Shown here: positions 9,601-16,737 of the stretch, piece after piece | Layout of the letters: each line of letters begins with the position of its first letter | Position numbering within the stretch: the stretch's first letter is position 1 | From: Cupriavidus plantarum | GTDB taxonomy: Bacteria > Pseudomonadota > Gammaproteobacteria > Burkholderiales > Burkholderiaceae | Reading direction: 5' to 3' | Assembly (NCBI RefSeq): GCF_905397285.1 | Contig: NZ_CAJPUX010000002.1 | Coordinates: 310,001-374,000 of the forward strand | DNA: 64,000 bases | Notes under the pieces: generated by a model | Databases searched by the model: none | Told to the model about the DNA's origin: nothing | The model's input: only the letters and a program-made list of their open reading frames with translations | Program-made: the position numbers and the translations under genes

Positions 9601-9942
9601 GGCGGCATGCTGCTCTTCAACACGACAATTCCGCCCGCGCCGGCCGCCGCGAATGTCCTGAGCTGCGCGAAGGCGGAGAACTCGGGATACTCGATGGCCG
9701 TGCGGCTCGATACCGGCGGCGCGAGCGCACGGTCCTTCTTCGACGTGCCCGAACTGGGCAACACCACGGTGCCCGTCAGCGGTGTGGGCCTCGATGCGAC
9801 CGGCACGCCCACCACGTTCACGCTCAACGGAAAGACGTTCATGGTGCAGCAGACCGAGAAGGGCGTCGGCAAGCTGAGTCAGATCAATCCCGACCTGGGC
9901 GAACAGAAGAGCAGGCGCGTCAACTGGGCGAGGCTCCGGTGA
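6679..9942 (+). CDS. pilY1: Pilus tip adhesin PilY1 with an L-type-lectin-like N-terminal region
   Basis: A 1087-residue exported protein with a signal peptide ending IRA at about residue 20. Residues about 25-330 contain GADGLSFFLADG and EGGYLGIGIDEYGNF, which resemble the carbohydrate/metal-binding core of L-type (legume-like) lectins. From about residue 540 to the end it is the PilC/PilY1 beta-propeller, with HVVYVGANDGMMHGF at its start and a calcium-binding loop Asp791-x-Asp793-x-Asp795-x3-Asp799 followed by YVYAGDLFGNVWRFD. PilY1 sits at the pilus tip, controls extension/retraction and mediates adhesion. The lectin-like half suggests a glycan target. Cysteines occur throughout, as expected outside the cytosol. 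Confidence 0.9.
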   Translation: MRNSIMTCLALLVWTGAIRAEESIQFIDDDLTGGASRYDWIALDGACLTAGNGSGSIPACHTLPYYRGKVLVGGKTGRLPDAAGSGALRLTNGDYQPQGWGTGNNADFQRGAVVSKFTFPNHEGIELSFSTVTYGGDGYEGRGADGLSFFLADGARTPSIGSAGGALGYSCSNVQTPPDGVEGGYLGIGIDEYGNFSNAADGTNSGPGHSPNHIVVRGAGDTNWDGLKRDFGQSYLASAAGFRNWMVRQACRRGLTQAGQPLRNYAFLRSSRLPGPMANQHGVNQPTRGKALPITYAMRLTQHGRLSLHYSYNGGVATPVFEDVDIVKENGVPPATLRFGFAASTGAGSNVHEITCFKAKPASRADTSAAVGQDPARRTDGGPQFYFSAFNERYWTGKLTAVGVATRQDGRVELESRPRWDAACRLTGGTCDGVTGSVAAIAPEQRMILTWDGTRGVPWRWQSLSAAQRASLGPTASSPATGERVLDYLRGARQDEVGVAQGGTLRRRQGLLGDISHSSPTWVGAPDLPYDRPWQDRLHPAQRAAEPDGSYAAFSARNALRQHVVYVGANDGMMHGFRAGGGQPIQNDGVEILAYMPSPVVDVVRARDARYDLTSPSYAHNLFVDATAGSGDLYYGGAWHTWLVGGLGGGARADGPIADDTTAAGGMIYALDITDPAAFREAGAGTLALGEWSSARLNGTGMCNVANCGAHLGMVHGKPLIRRLHNGKWAVLFGNGYNSAHGSAGLFVMIVDPARGASGATFHYLDTGHGPAQDPLKQQRRNGIVEVTAADLDEDHITDYVYAGDLFGNVWRFDLTDTDPAKWRVRAAPHYATGGLPITTAVLVSTMPARNEKPRVMMSFGTGRRYEQTTYASYEYARGRHGMHGVWDADLDAWNARAMFHYASLPGTRTVTAADLQVQTVERLSAAADGPAARAVSTEQVCWQGDAKCRAPRTGWRLQLPGDDEQVLHDSTMIGGMLLFNTTIPPAPAAANVLSCAKAENSGYSMAVRLDTGGASARSFFDVPELGNTTVPVSGVGLDATGTPTTFTLNGKTFMVQQTEKGVGKLSQINPDLGEQKSRRVNWARLR

Positions 9943-10448
9943 GCACCGCCCGCTCGCCTGCATGGGACCCGCGATCGCAGCAGCGGGGCTTCACGCTGAT
10001 GGAGCTGCTCACGGTGATCGTCATCCTGGGCATCGTCGCCGCGATCGCGATTCCGGGTTACGCGGACTACGTGCGTGCGGCCAGGCGCCTCCAGGCGCGA
10101 ACGGCGCTGCTCGATCTTGCCGCGCGGCAGGCGCGGCATATGGCGCTGCACGGCACATACACCGACAAGCCGGAGAAGCTCGGCCTCTCCGGCCCTTCCG
10201 CCCGCTTTCCGCTCGACGTGTTCGACGGACAGATTGGCGACCCGGCCACAGGCACGGGCTCGGCGCGCACCGCGTGGTACCGCGTATCCGTGACGCTGAA
10301 GCAGGGCGGGGCGGTCTTCGAAGCCTTTGAAGCGACAGCCTCCCCGTTGGGCGCGCAGGGCGACGACCGATGCGGCACGTTCGTGCTGGATGACACCGGG
10401 CGGCAGTCCATGCGCGGCGGCAGCCTGCCGGCCGCGCAATGCTGGTGA
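9939..10448 (+). CDS. pilE: Type IV pilus minor pilin PilE
   Basis: A 169-residue pilin-like protein that closes the minor-pilin operon. The leader ends in QRG and the mature helix FTLMELLTVIVILGIVAAIAIPGYADYVR has Glu at +5. The C-terminal domain carries two cysteines (DDRCGTFVLD and the final QCW) that can form the D-loop disulfide typical of pilins. The GTG start overlaps the pilY1 stop. PilE-type minor pilins enter the fibre with the major pilin and link it to the tip complex. Confidence 0.85.
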   Translation: MSTARSPAWDPRSQQRGFTLMELLTVIVILGIVAAIAIPGYADYVRAARRLQARTALLDLAARQARHMALHGTYTDKPEKLGLSGPSARFPLDVFDGQIGDPATGTGSARTAWYRVSVTLKQGGAVFEAFEATASPLGAQGDDRCGTFVLDDTGRQSMRGGSLPAAQCW

Positions 10449-10573
10449 ACGCGGTTCGCCGATCGTCAATGTTTGCCAATTTCGCGATGGGCATCGCCCC
10501 CCCGTGATGTCATGAAGCTGCCGACGGCATGTTGCCGGACGGCCGTTCTCATACTCATTTTTTTGGGGTCATC

Positions 10574-11047
10574 ATGCATTTCAAGCGTATCGCTCGCTCG
10601 GCTCAGACCGGCTTCACCATGATCGAACTGATGGTCGTGGTCGCCATCATCGGCGTGCTTGCGGCCTTCGCCGTGCCGCAGTATCAGGACTACACCTCCC
10701 GCACGCAGATGACGCGCGCGGTCGGGGAACTCTCGGCGTACAAGACCGGTGTGGAAGACCACCTGCTGCGCGGCATCACCACGATCGTCAACTCCGATAT
10801 TGGCTACGTGCAGTCCAACCTGACGGCCGTCCACGACCCGAAGGCCAGTACCTTGTGGACCTACAATGCTTCCGCGAAGACTGGCACCCTCGAGGTCAAG
10901 ATGGGCCAGAAGGCGAACACCGCGGTGAACGGCACGAGCATCAAGCTGAACCGTTCCGCGGACGGCACGTGGACCTGTGTCATCACGCCGGTCTCGCAGA
11001 CCGCCGCGGGCTGGAAGAATTCCTACAAGCCGGCGAACTGCACCTGA
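10574..11047 (+). CDS. pilA: Type IVa major-type pilin, copy 1
   Basis: A 157-residue pilin. A 13-residue leader ends in Gly, followed by FTMIELMVVVAIIGVLAAFAVPQYQDYTSRTQM with Glu at +5, the canonical major-pilin helix. A C-terminal disulfide loop is indicated by WTCVITP and the final PANCT. It has its own upstream region of about 125 bases, separate from the minor-pilin operon, which fits high expression. A second pilin of identical length follows after a strong hairpin. Confidence 0.9.
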   Translation: MHFKRIARSAQTGFTMIELMVVVAIIGVLAAFAVPQYQDYTSRTQMTRAVGELSAYKTGVEDHLLRGITTIVNSDIGYVQSNLTAVHDPKASTLWTYNASAKTGTLEVKMGQKANTAVNGTSIKLNRSADGTWTCVITPVSQTAAGWKNSYKPANCT

Positions 11048-11117
11048 TGCCCCAGCTCACCTGAATCGCGCCATCGCGTACTCCATTGCCCGCTCGCGCC
11101 CGTATCGATCGCGGCGG

Positions 11118-11143
11118 GGTGACACGGCCCGCGCCGTGTCACC
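11118..11143 (+). terminator. Hairpin between the two tandem pilin genes
   Basis: A perfect 10-bp stem (GGTGACACGG / CCGTGTCACC) around CCCGCG, followed by a pyrimidine-rich run. It lies between the tandem pilins, so it may end most pilA transcripts and let only read-through reach the second pilin. It could also stabilise the 3' end of pilA mRNA. Confidence 0.55.
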
Positions 11144-11176
11144 GCTTCCCTCTTCCCCTTTCCCTTTTTGCTATCC

Positions 11177-11650
11177 ATGCTTTCAAGCCGCTCATCCACG
11201 GCCCAGGCGGGCTTCACGCTGATCGAACTCATGGTCGTGGTCGCCGTGATCGGCCTGCTGACAGCCATCGCCGTTCCGCAGTATCAGGAGTACACGGCGC
11301 GCACACAGATGGCGCGCGCGGTGTCCGAACTAGCCGCGTACAAGACGTCGATCGAAGAGCATCTGGGCCGGGGCATGACGTCGCCCACGGCCATCGACCT
11401 CGGCTATGTGCGGTCGAATCTCACCGGTCCCATCAGCACGGATGGCCTGTGGACCTACGCTGCCGCGACGCGCACGGGTTACCTGAAGGTGAATATCGGC
11501 GGCAATGCGAGCGCGGCGATCCACGGCTCGGCCATCCAGTTCGATCGCAGCGCGGAAGGCATGTGGCGCTGCACCGTTACGCCGCCGGCCAACCGCGCCG
11601 CATGGCGCGCCTCGTATGTGCCAGGCGACTGCATCGCGAAGACGCCGTGA
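11177..11650 (+). CDS. Type IVa major-type pilin, copy 2
   Basis: A 157-residue pilin, paralogous to the gene before it and of the same length. The leader ends in AQAG and the helix is FTLIELMVVVAVIGLLTAIAVPQYQEYTARTQM, with Glu at +5. The two proteins align without large gaps, sharing RAV-EL-AYKT, the LWTY segment, the NG/HGS-I-x-x-RSA-G-W-C motif and a C-terminal Cys pair. Surface residues differ in the middle and near the end (KTP tail). I chose the ATG giving MLSSRSST; a TTG three codons upstream is possible. The arrangement suggests duplication followed by divergence, with one copy as the main fibre subunit and the other as a variant or minor subunit. Confidence 0.88.
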   Translation: MLSSRSSTAQAGFTLIELMVVVAVIGLLTAIAVPQYQEYTARTQMARAVSELAAYKTSIEEHLGRGMTSPTAIDLGYVRSNLTGPISTDGLWTYAAATRTGYLKVNIGGNASAAIHGSAIQFDRSAEGMWRCTVTPPANRAAWRASYVPGDCIAKTP

Positions 11651-11698
11651 AGTTGTGGACAATCGGGAGGCCACTCGGGCGGACGCTCGACAAAAACC

Positions 11699-11731
11699 AA
11701 AGCCGGTAGCGGACAATCCTCTACCGGCTTT
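11699..11731. terminator. Bidirectional terminator between pilin genes and pilQ
   Basis: Arms AAAGCCGGTAG and CTACCGGCTTT pair perfectly around an 11-base loop. The A run before and T run after the stem let it work in both directions, where the rightward pilin genes and the leftward pilMNOPQ operon converge. Confidence 0.85.
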
Positions 11732-11771
11732 AGTCATCGCTGGCCGCCCTCGTCATGGCGACGGCCTCTGT

Positions 11772-13529
11772 CTATCGCGCGCTGGCGAGTTTCGGTTCGA
11801 GCTCCAGGTCCGCATGGATCCGCGGTGTCAGGAACACCAGTAGCTCCTTGCGATCCCTGACGCGCTCGTTGCTCTTGAACAGGTGACCGAGTACGGGAAT
11901 GTCGCCCAGAAGCGGTACCTTGGTATTCTGGTTGCCTTCGTCCTCCATGAAGATGCCGCCAATCATGACGGTGCCGCCATTGTCCACGAGCACCTGCGTG
12001 CGCACATGCTTGGTGTCGATGGCAAAGCCGCTTGGCGTCGAGATACCGCGGCTGTCCTTGTTGACGTCGACGTCGAGGATGACCTTGCCCTCGGGCGTGA
12101 TCTGCGGCGTTACCTCCAGCTTGAGGTTGGCTTTCTTGAAACTCACCGACGTGGCGCCGCTCGACGTGGCCGCCTGATAGGGCAACTCCGTTCCCTGCTC
12201 GATCAGCGCCTTGATGTTGTCGGCCGTGACCACGCGCGGGCTCGAGATGATCTTGCCCTTGCCATCGGCTTCCAGCGCGGTGAGTTCCAGCGCCAGGAAG
12301 CGGCTTGCGTTTGCATTGAAGAGGCTGAATGCGAGCGCGGCGGGGTTGGCGCCGACCAGGCCCGCAGCGGGCAGGCTCACCGCCGGCGGTACGGAACCGG
12401 CGCTGCCATCACCGGCATTTGCGAAGCCGGGTAGCACGTTGCCATATTCGCTGCCATAGTTCGCGCCCTTCGACCGCGCGGCGAAGCCTAGCTTGACGCC
12501 GAGGTTGCGACTGAAGGTGTCGTTCGCCTCGACGATGCGCGCCTCGATCAGGACCTGCCGTACCGGAATATCGATCTTGGCGATGAACGCGCGCACTTCC
12601 TCGAGCTTGCTCGCCACGTCGGAAACGAACAGCTGGTTCGTGCGCGTGTCCGCGGTCAGCGCACCGCGCTTCGACAGCATGCGCAACGCACCCTGCGCGC
12701 CGCTGTCGCCGACGAGCATCCTGCGCACATCGTCGGCGCGCTGGTAATTCAGGCGATAGACTTCGCTGCGCAATGGCTCGAGTTCGCTGACCTGATGGCG
12801 CGATTCGAACTCGAGCTTCTCCTTTTCGGCAAGCTCCGCCTTCGGCGCGATCCAGATGACATTGCCGTTGCGGCGGGAATCGAGTCCCTTGGCATCGAGC
12901 ACGATCTGCAGGGCCTGGTCCCATGGCACGTCGTTGAGCCGCAGGGTGAGGTTGCCCTGCACGGCGTCGCTCGTGACGATGTTGAGCCCAGTGAATTCGC
13001 CGAAGACCTGCAGCAGCGATCGCACCGAGACGTTCTGGAAGTTAAGCGTCATGCGCTGGCCGCCGTACGAGGAAGGCGCCGCGTCCTTTCCGGAAGCGAT
13101 AGCCGTCATGCCTGGCGCCTCCGCGAGCGCGGCGGGTGGATCCAGCGTGACCACGAGCTTGTTATGCTGAACGGCCGTGCGATACGGCACCGAGCGCTTG
13201 AGGTCCAGCACGACGCGCGTGCGTCCACCGGTCTCGATGACGTCCGCGCCGTTGAGCAGCCGGCTGTCGTACTTGTAGCGCGCGCGGCCCGCGGCAAAGC
13301 CGGTATCGTCGAAGTCGAAGGCGATGCGCGCGGGCTTTTCGGTAATGAAGTCGAGCGGCTTACCTTGAATAGGGGACTGCATCTCGATGACGAACGTCGT
13401 TTGGCCGCTCTTGTCGGCGGCGTCCACCTGTCTGACGAAGTTGCTTTGGGCCAGCGCGACCTGCACGGCCAGCGCGGGAGTGAGGGCGGCGCTTGTGCCA
13501 ATGACGCGCCGCCAGCGACGGGATTTCAT
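11772..13529 (-). CDS. pilQ: Type IV pilus secretin PilQ
   Basis: A 585-residue outer-membrane secretin forming the gated pore for the pilus. The signal peptide ends QVALAQ at about residue 28. One AMIN domain (about 43-130) binds peptidoglycan, followed by the secretin/TonB short N-terminal domain (about 160-230), an N1-type domain (about 255-330) and the secretin barrel (about 340-580), with VLIEARIVEAN at its start and VPLLGDIPVLGHLFK near its end. PilQ proteins are often about 700 residues with two AMIN domains; this one has only one. It is the last gene of the leftward operon and its start overlaps the pilP stop by four bases. Confidence 0.93.
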   Translation of the reverse strand: MKSRRWRRVIGTSAALTPALAVQVALAQSNFVRQVDAADKSGQTTFVIEMQSPIQGKPLDFITEKPARIAFDFDDTGFAAGRARYKYDSRLLNGADVIETGGRTRVVLDLKRSVPYRTAVQHNKLVVTLDPPAALAEAPGMTAIASGKDAAPSSYGGQRMTLNFQNVSVRSLLQVFGEFTGLNIVTSDAVQGNLTLRLNDVPWDQALQIVLDAKGLDSRRNGNVIWIAPKAELAEKEKLEFESRHQVSELEPLRSEVYRLNYQRADDVRRMLVGDSGAQGALRMLSKRGALTADTRTNQLFVSDVASKLEEVRAFIAKIDIPVRQVLIEARIVEANDTFSRNLGVKLGFAARSKGANYGSEYGNVLPGFANAGDGSAGSVPPAVSLPAAGLVGANPAALAFSLFNANASRFLALELTALEADGKGKIISSPRVVTADNIKALIEQGTELPYQAATSSGATSVSFKKANLKLEVTPQITPEGKVILDVDVNKDSRGISTPSGFAIDTKHVRTQVLVDNGGTVMIGGIFMEDEGNQNTKVPLLGDIPVLGHLFKSNERVRDRKELLVFLTPRIHADLELEPKLASAR

Positions 13530-14071
13530 GTTGAGGATGCCTCCAGCTTCAGACTAGTCATATGTTCCTTCCAATCGGATTCGCCTTCGAGAACCAACTC
13601 GCGCAACGTGATCTCCTGATCGGTAATGCGCGTCACACGGCCATGGCGCATGCCCATGTATTGCCCCACGCCGACGTGATGGATCTGGTCGCCGACGCGC
13701 AGCACCGCGACGGTCTTGCCGCCGCGATGGAGCACGCCCACCATCTGCATCGAGTCGAGCGCGAACGCTTCCAATGCCTCGCGCCGACGCGAGGCTTCGG
13801 GGTGAGTGGCGGCCGCCTGGGCGGGTGCCGCGAGCCGTGCGATGGCGAACGGATCGCTCTCGGTCGCCGGCGCCGGCGGCGGCGCGGACGTTCCGGTCGA
13901 GGCGGCCAACTGCGCCGGTTCGGCGGCCGTTGCGCGCTTCGTCGTTTCGATCCATCTGCGCAGCTTCTCCTCGTCGGAACTCTGGCAGCCCGTGAGCCCG
14001 CCGATGGCTACCGCTGCGCCGAGCAGCATGGCGAGGGTCCGCCGGCTGTTGTGGCGGTGGTGTCGTTTCAT
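13526..14071 (-). CDS. pilP: Type IV pilus inner-membrane lipoprotein PilP
   Basis: A 181-residue lipoprotein whose lipobox GLTGC gives a lipidated Cys at about residue 28. A proline/alanine-rich linker leads to the PilP beta-domain (about 95-175), recognised by SMQMVGVLHRGGKTVAVLRVGDQIHHVGVG. PilP links the inner-membrane PilN/PilO complex to the N0 domain of PilQ across the periplasm. It overlaps pilO upstream and pilQ downstream by four bases each. Confidence 0.9.
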   Translation of the reverse strand: MKRHHRHNSRRTLAMLLGAAVAIGGLTGCQSSDEEKLRRWIETTKRATAAEPAQLAASTGTSAPPPAPATESDPFAIARLAAPAQAAATHPEASRRREALEAFALDSMQMVGVLHRGGKTVAVLRVGDQIHHVGVGQYMGMRHGRVTRITDQEITLRELVLEGESDWKEHMTSLKLEASST

Positions 14072-14724
14072 CGCGACTCCCCGTGTTTGGCGGAGGGCGC
14101 GGTGTCGGCCTGCGACTCGCTCTCGCCGGCTTCCAGCAGCCGGTAAGCGATGACGTTGGCTTCCATGGCGAGTCCGCCCGATTTGTTGTGCTGGATGGAG
14201 AGGTCGCGCATCGAAACGATCCGTGACATCGTCGCGATATCCCCGGAGAAACGCGCCAGGTCGGAGAAACGTCCGGTCACTCGTATGCGGATGGGGATCT
14301 CCGCGAAGTCGCTCGCAATGCGCGTCGCCTCGGGCTTGAACAGTTCGAACTGCAGGCCGCGCAGCAGACCCGCGTGATTGATGTCGGCGAGCAGGGCGTC
14401 CATGTCCGTGCGGCTCGGCAACTGCCGTTCCGCTGCCGTCACGCGCGTCGCCACTTCCTCCTTGCGCGTGCGCAGCGTGGGCAGGTGCACCGCCTGGCCG
14501 GCGCGGACGCGATATCTCTCGCGCAGCGCCGCATGCTCCGCCTCCAGATGCCGCAGCGCATCCATGTTGTCGCCAACGGTGAGGAACCAGCCCGCCGCAA
14601 AGGTCACGGCGCCCGCGCACAGCGCCAGCGCCGCGCGCGGGGCTGGCTCCCAACTGGCGAGGTCGCGGACATCGAGGTCGCGGAACTGCGCGGCAAGATC
14701 ACCAAAGTACGTAGGGATTTTCAT
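14068..14724 (-). CDS. pilO: Type IV pilus alignment protein PilO
   Basis: A 218-residue bitopic inner-membrane protein. A short cytosolic N-terminus leads to a transmembrane helix at about residues 31-50 (ALALCAGAVTFAAGWFL), then a coiled coil rich in Glu, Arg and Leu (about 55-100) and a ferredoxin-like periplasmic domain (LLRGLQFELFKPEA, IPIRIRVTGRFSDLARFSGD). It pairs with PilN and binds PilP. The order and four-base overlaps match the classic pilMNOPQ operon. Confidence 0.9.
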   Translation of the reverse strand: MKIPTYFGDLAAQFRDLDVRDLASWEPAPRAALALCAGAVTFAAGWFLTVGDNMDALRHLEAEHAALRERYRVRAGQAVHLPTLRTRKEEVATRVTAAERQLPSRTDMDALLADINHAGLLRGLQFELFKPEATRIASDFAEIPIRIRVTGRFSDLARFSGDIATMSRIVSMRDLSIQHNKSGGLAMEANVIAYRLLEAGESESQADTAPSAKHGESR

Positions 14725-15443
14725 GATTGCGTGTCCGGGCGCGCATCGGCGGCGAGGGCGGCGGCGCGCCCGCCTTCGGCGGGCTGCGGCGGGCCGTCGT
14801 ACGTGAAGCTGACCGTGAAGTCGAAGGCATTGCGTCGTGGCGACCGCGCACCGGCGCTGTCCGCCGAACTCGTGCGCGATTCCCTGAGCTGGGGGTCGCG
14901 GATGCCCGACGTCCGGCCCATGTTCGCGAGCAGGGCTGACACCTCCTGGTTCGTGGCGGACACACCCGTGAGCGTCACTACGCTGCCGCGCTGCTCGAGC
15001 GTCGAGACGTAGACCGTTGGCGGTACGAAGGCCGTTAGCTCCGCGAGCAGCCGCGGTGCCTGCATCCGCTCGCGCTGCAGCACCGCGATCGCGCTCTGGC
15101 GCGCGACAAGGGCTTGCACTTCCTGCTCGAGCGTGCGGATCTCTCCCACGCGCTGGTCGATCTCGCGCAGTTCGCCGGCGAGCACGGCATTGAGCGCCAC
15201 GACGTTGTCCGCCGCATGCGTCACCGCGGCGCGCGCGACCAACAGCGCCAGCACCGCGCAGCCACAGGCGAACGCGAGCACCATCGCGGTCCCGCGGCGT
15301 TGTGCCTGCCGCTGCTGGTCGCGATACGGCAGCAGGTTGATCGTGTCGACGATGGGCTGCACGAGCACCGCGCCGGTCGACGCGCTGGATGCGGAGGTGG
15401 AGGCCGCTACGGGAGCGGCGATAGAAGCCGGGTTGGCCATCAT
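14721..15443 (-). CDS. pilN: Type IV pilus alignment protein PilN
   Basis: A 240-residue bitopic inner-membrane protein. INLLPYRDQQRQAQRR (about residue 35) is the invariant PilN motif that binds PilM in the cytosol. A transmembrane helix (about 53-75) and coiled coil (GELREIDQRVGEIRTLEQEVQAL) follow, then a periplasmic domain with YVSTLEQRGSVVTLTGV. The N-terminus before the motif is about 30 residues longer than usual and Ala/Ser-rich, so the true start could be internal. The C-terminus also has a poorly conserved tail. Confidence 0.9.
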   Translation of the reverse strand: MMANPASIAAPVAASTSASSASTGAVLVQPIVDTINLLPYRDQQRQAQRRGTAMVLAFACGCAVLALLVARAAVTHAADNVVALNAVLAGELREIDQRVGEIRTLEQEVQALVARQSAIAVLQRERMQAPRLLAELTAFVPPTVYVSTLEQRGSVVTLTGVSATNQEVSALLANMGRTSGIRDPQLRESRTSSADSAGARSPRRNAFDFTVSFTYDGPPQPAEGGRAAALAADARPDTQS

Positions 15444-16519
15444 GGCTGCGCGCCTCCACGCAGGCCAAGACCCGCGCCGATGACCTGCGCGGGCAGGTCG
15501 CGTTCGAAGTAGCGCGGGTTGACGTGCCGGCCGATGGTCATGTGCGCGAACGGATCGAAGATTTCCGTGGCGATGCGCGACTGCGCCTGCACCGCTTCAT
15601 CGAGGCCGGGCAGCGATGCATGGCCGCCACACAGCAGGATGCGCTCGACCGCGCCAAGCGTTGACCGTGCCGCGAAGCTGCTGATTGCGCTCTGGATTTC
15701 CATCGCCAGGAGTTCGAGCGACGGCTTCAGAATCTGCGCGCGCCATTCGCGCGGCAGCGTGTTCTTGCGCTTGTGGATCTCCGCTTTGCGCATGTCCTGC
15801 CGGAAGGCGCGCGCGCAGCTTTCAGTCAGCTGGTCGCCCGTGCTGTTGATCTGCTCTCGATGCACGGGCATCGCACCCTGATAGAACAGCGCCGCGGAGC
15901 GGGTGGCGCCGAGGTGAACGAGGACCTCGATACCCGCGTGGGCGTGTCCGTTGGACGCGGCGCGCGCGCGCGATGCCATCAGGCGGTGGATCGACGTTTC
16001 TTCCACCTCGATGGCGACGGGCTTGAGCCCAGCCAATTCCGCCGCGAAGACGCGTTCTTCCACGGCATCGCGCCGGGCGGCGACCACCTGCACCGTGACG
16101 CTCTTTGCTTCGCGGTGATGGGCGATGATGCCGTGGTCGTAATTGATCTGTTCGGAAGGGGGATAGAGTCGCTGCGCTTCGTGTTCAACCTCCACGCCGA
16201 GTTCGTCGTGGCTGAGGTTGTCGGGTAACGACAGCGTGGAGCATTCGGTCAGCGACAGCGGCAGCGCGAGCGTTGCCGCATGCGAGTGGATGCGGCCCTT
16301 GCGCAGGGCGCTGGTGAGCGCTCTGGCCACGGCATCCACCTGCACGAGGCTGCCGTTGACCACGGCGCCCTTTTCAAGCAGTTCGCTGGCGCAGCGGTGC
16401 AGCGTGAGCGCCCGGCCGCCACGTGCGACCGATATCTCGACAACCTTGACGCTGGACGCGCCGATGTCAACGCCGACCATCGTATGGCGGCGCAAGGGGA
16501 CCGGCAGGAATGACGACAC
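15440..16519 (-). CDS. pilM: Type IV pilus actin-like ATPase PilM
   Basis: A 359-residue cytosolic actin-like protein. The N-terminal phosphate-binding segment VGVDIGASSVKVVEIS is the PilM hallmark, and the second nucleotide-binding segment is ILLCGGHASLPGLDEAV. It forms a ring on the cytosolic side bound to the PilN N-terminus and connects the alignment complex to the motor ATPases, which are not in this window. It is the first gene of the leftward operon. In many relatives a divergent penicillin-binding protein gene flanks pilM; here a non-coding stretch and mlaA do. Confidence 0.93.
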   Translation of the reverse strand: MSSFLPVPLRRHTMVGVDIGASSVKVVEISVARGGRALTLHRCASELLEKGAVVNGSLVQVDAVARALTSALRKGRIHSHAATLALPLSLTECSTLSLPDNLSHDELGVEVEHEAQRLYPPSEQINYDHGIIAHHREAKSVTVQVVAARRDAVEERVFAAELAGLKPVAIEVEETSIHRLMASRARAASNGHAHAGIEVLVHLGATRSAALFYQGAMPVHREQINSTGDQLTESCARAFRQDMRKAEIHKRKNTLPREWRAQILKPSLELLAMEIQSAISSFAARSTLGAVERILLCGGHASLPGLDEAVQAQSRIATEIFDPFAHMTIGRHVNPRYFERDLPAQVIGAGLGLRGGAQP

Positions 16520-16596
16520 GGATTAACCTCGCATGAGTAGGGCATCGAATCGGGTTCGAGCCTATGCGAAGGGCCGCGCGTGTCGGGGAGGCTTGC

Positions 16597-16733
16597 GACA
16601 ACTTTAGATTTCCGCCGGCGAGCGGAATCTCAAGTTGTCAAAAGGAAGAGAGAACGTGGCGGCGTTGCGCCGAGAATGCGATGTCTTTTGCGGTCCCGAC
16701 AGCGTTTTCCCGTCTTGCTGTCGGGACCTTTTT
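16597..16733 (+). ncRNA. Candidate small RNA with its own terminator
   Basis: The gap between pilM and mlaA holds no reading frame but has two strong structures in one orientation. The first is a near-perfect inverted repeat (GACAACTTTAGATTTCCGC / GCGGAATCTCAAGTTGTC, one mismatch and one bulge) at 16597-16639. After a purine-rich single-stranded stretch (AAAAGGAAGAGAGAACG) comes a 12-bp perfect hairpin followed by five Ts. This looks like a transcript of about 130 bases. No clear promoter was recognised and no known RNA family was matched, so this is an inference from structure. Confidence 0.35.
16692..16733 (+). terminator. Rho-independent terminator
   Basis: GGTCCCGACAGC and GCTGTCGGGACC pair perfectly around a 13-base loop and are followed by TTTTT on the plus strand. 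It sits a few bases beyond the mlaA stop codon, so the stem may also end mlaA mRNA, but the leftward side (GCAAAAGAC) has no T run. The orientation therefore favours a rightward transcript. Confidence 0.75.
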
Positions 16734-16737
16734 GTCG

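Noticed and set aside
10500..10560. Possible sigma-54 promoter for pilA
   Set aside because: GG and GC pairs are present, but none has the required 10-base spacing between the -24 and -12 elements.
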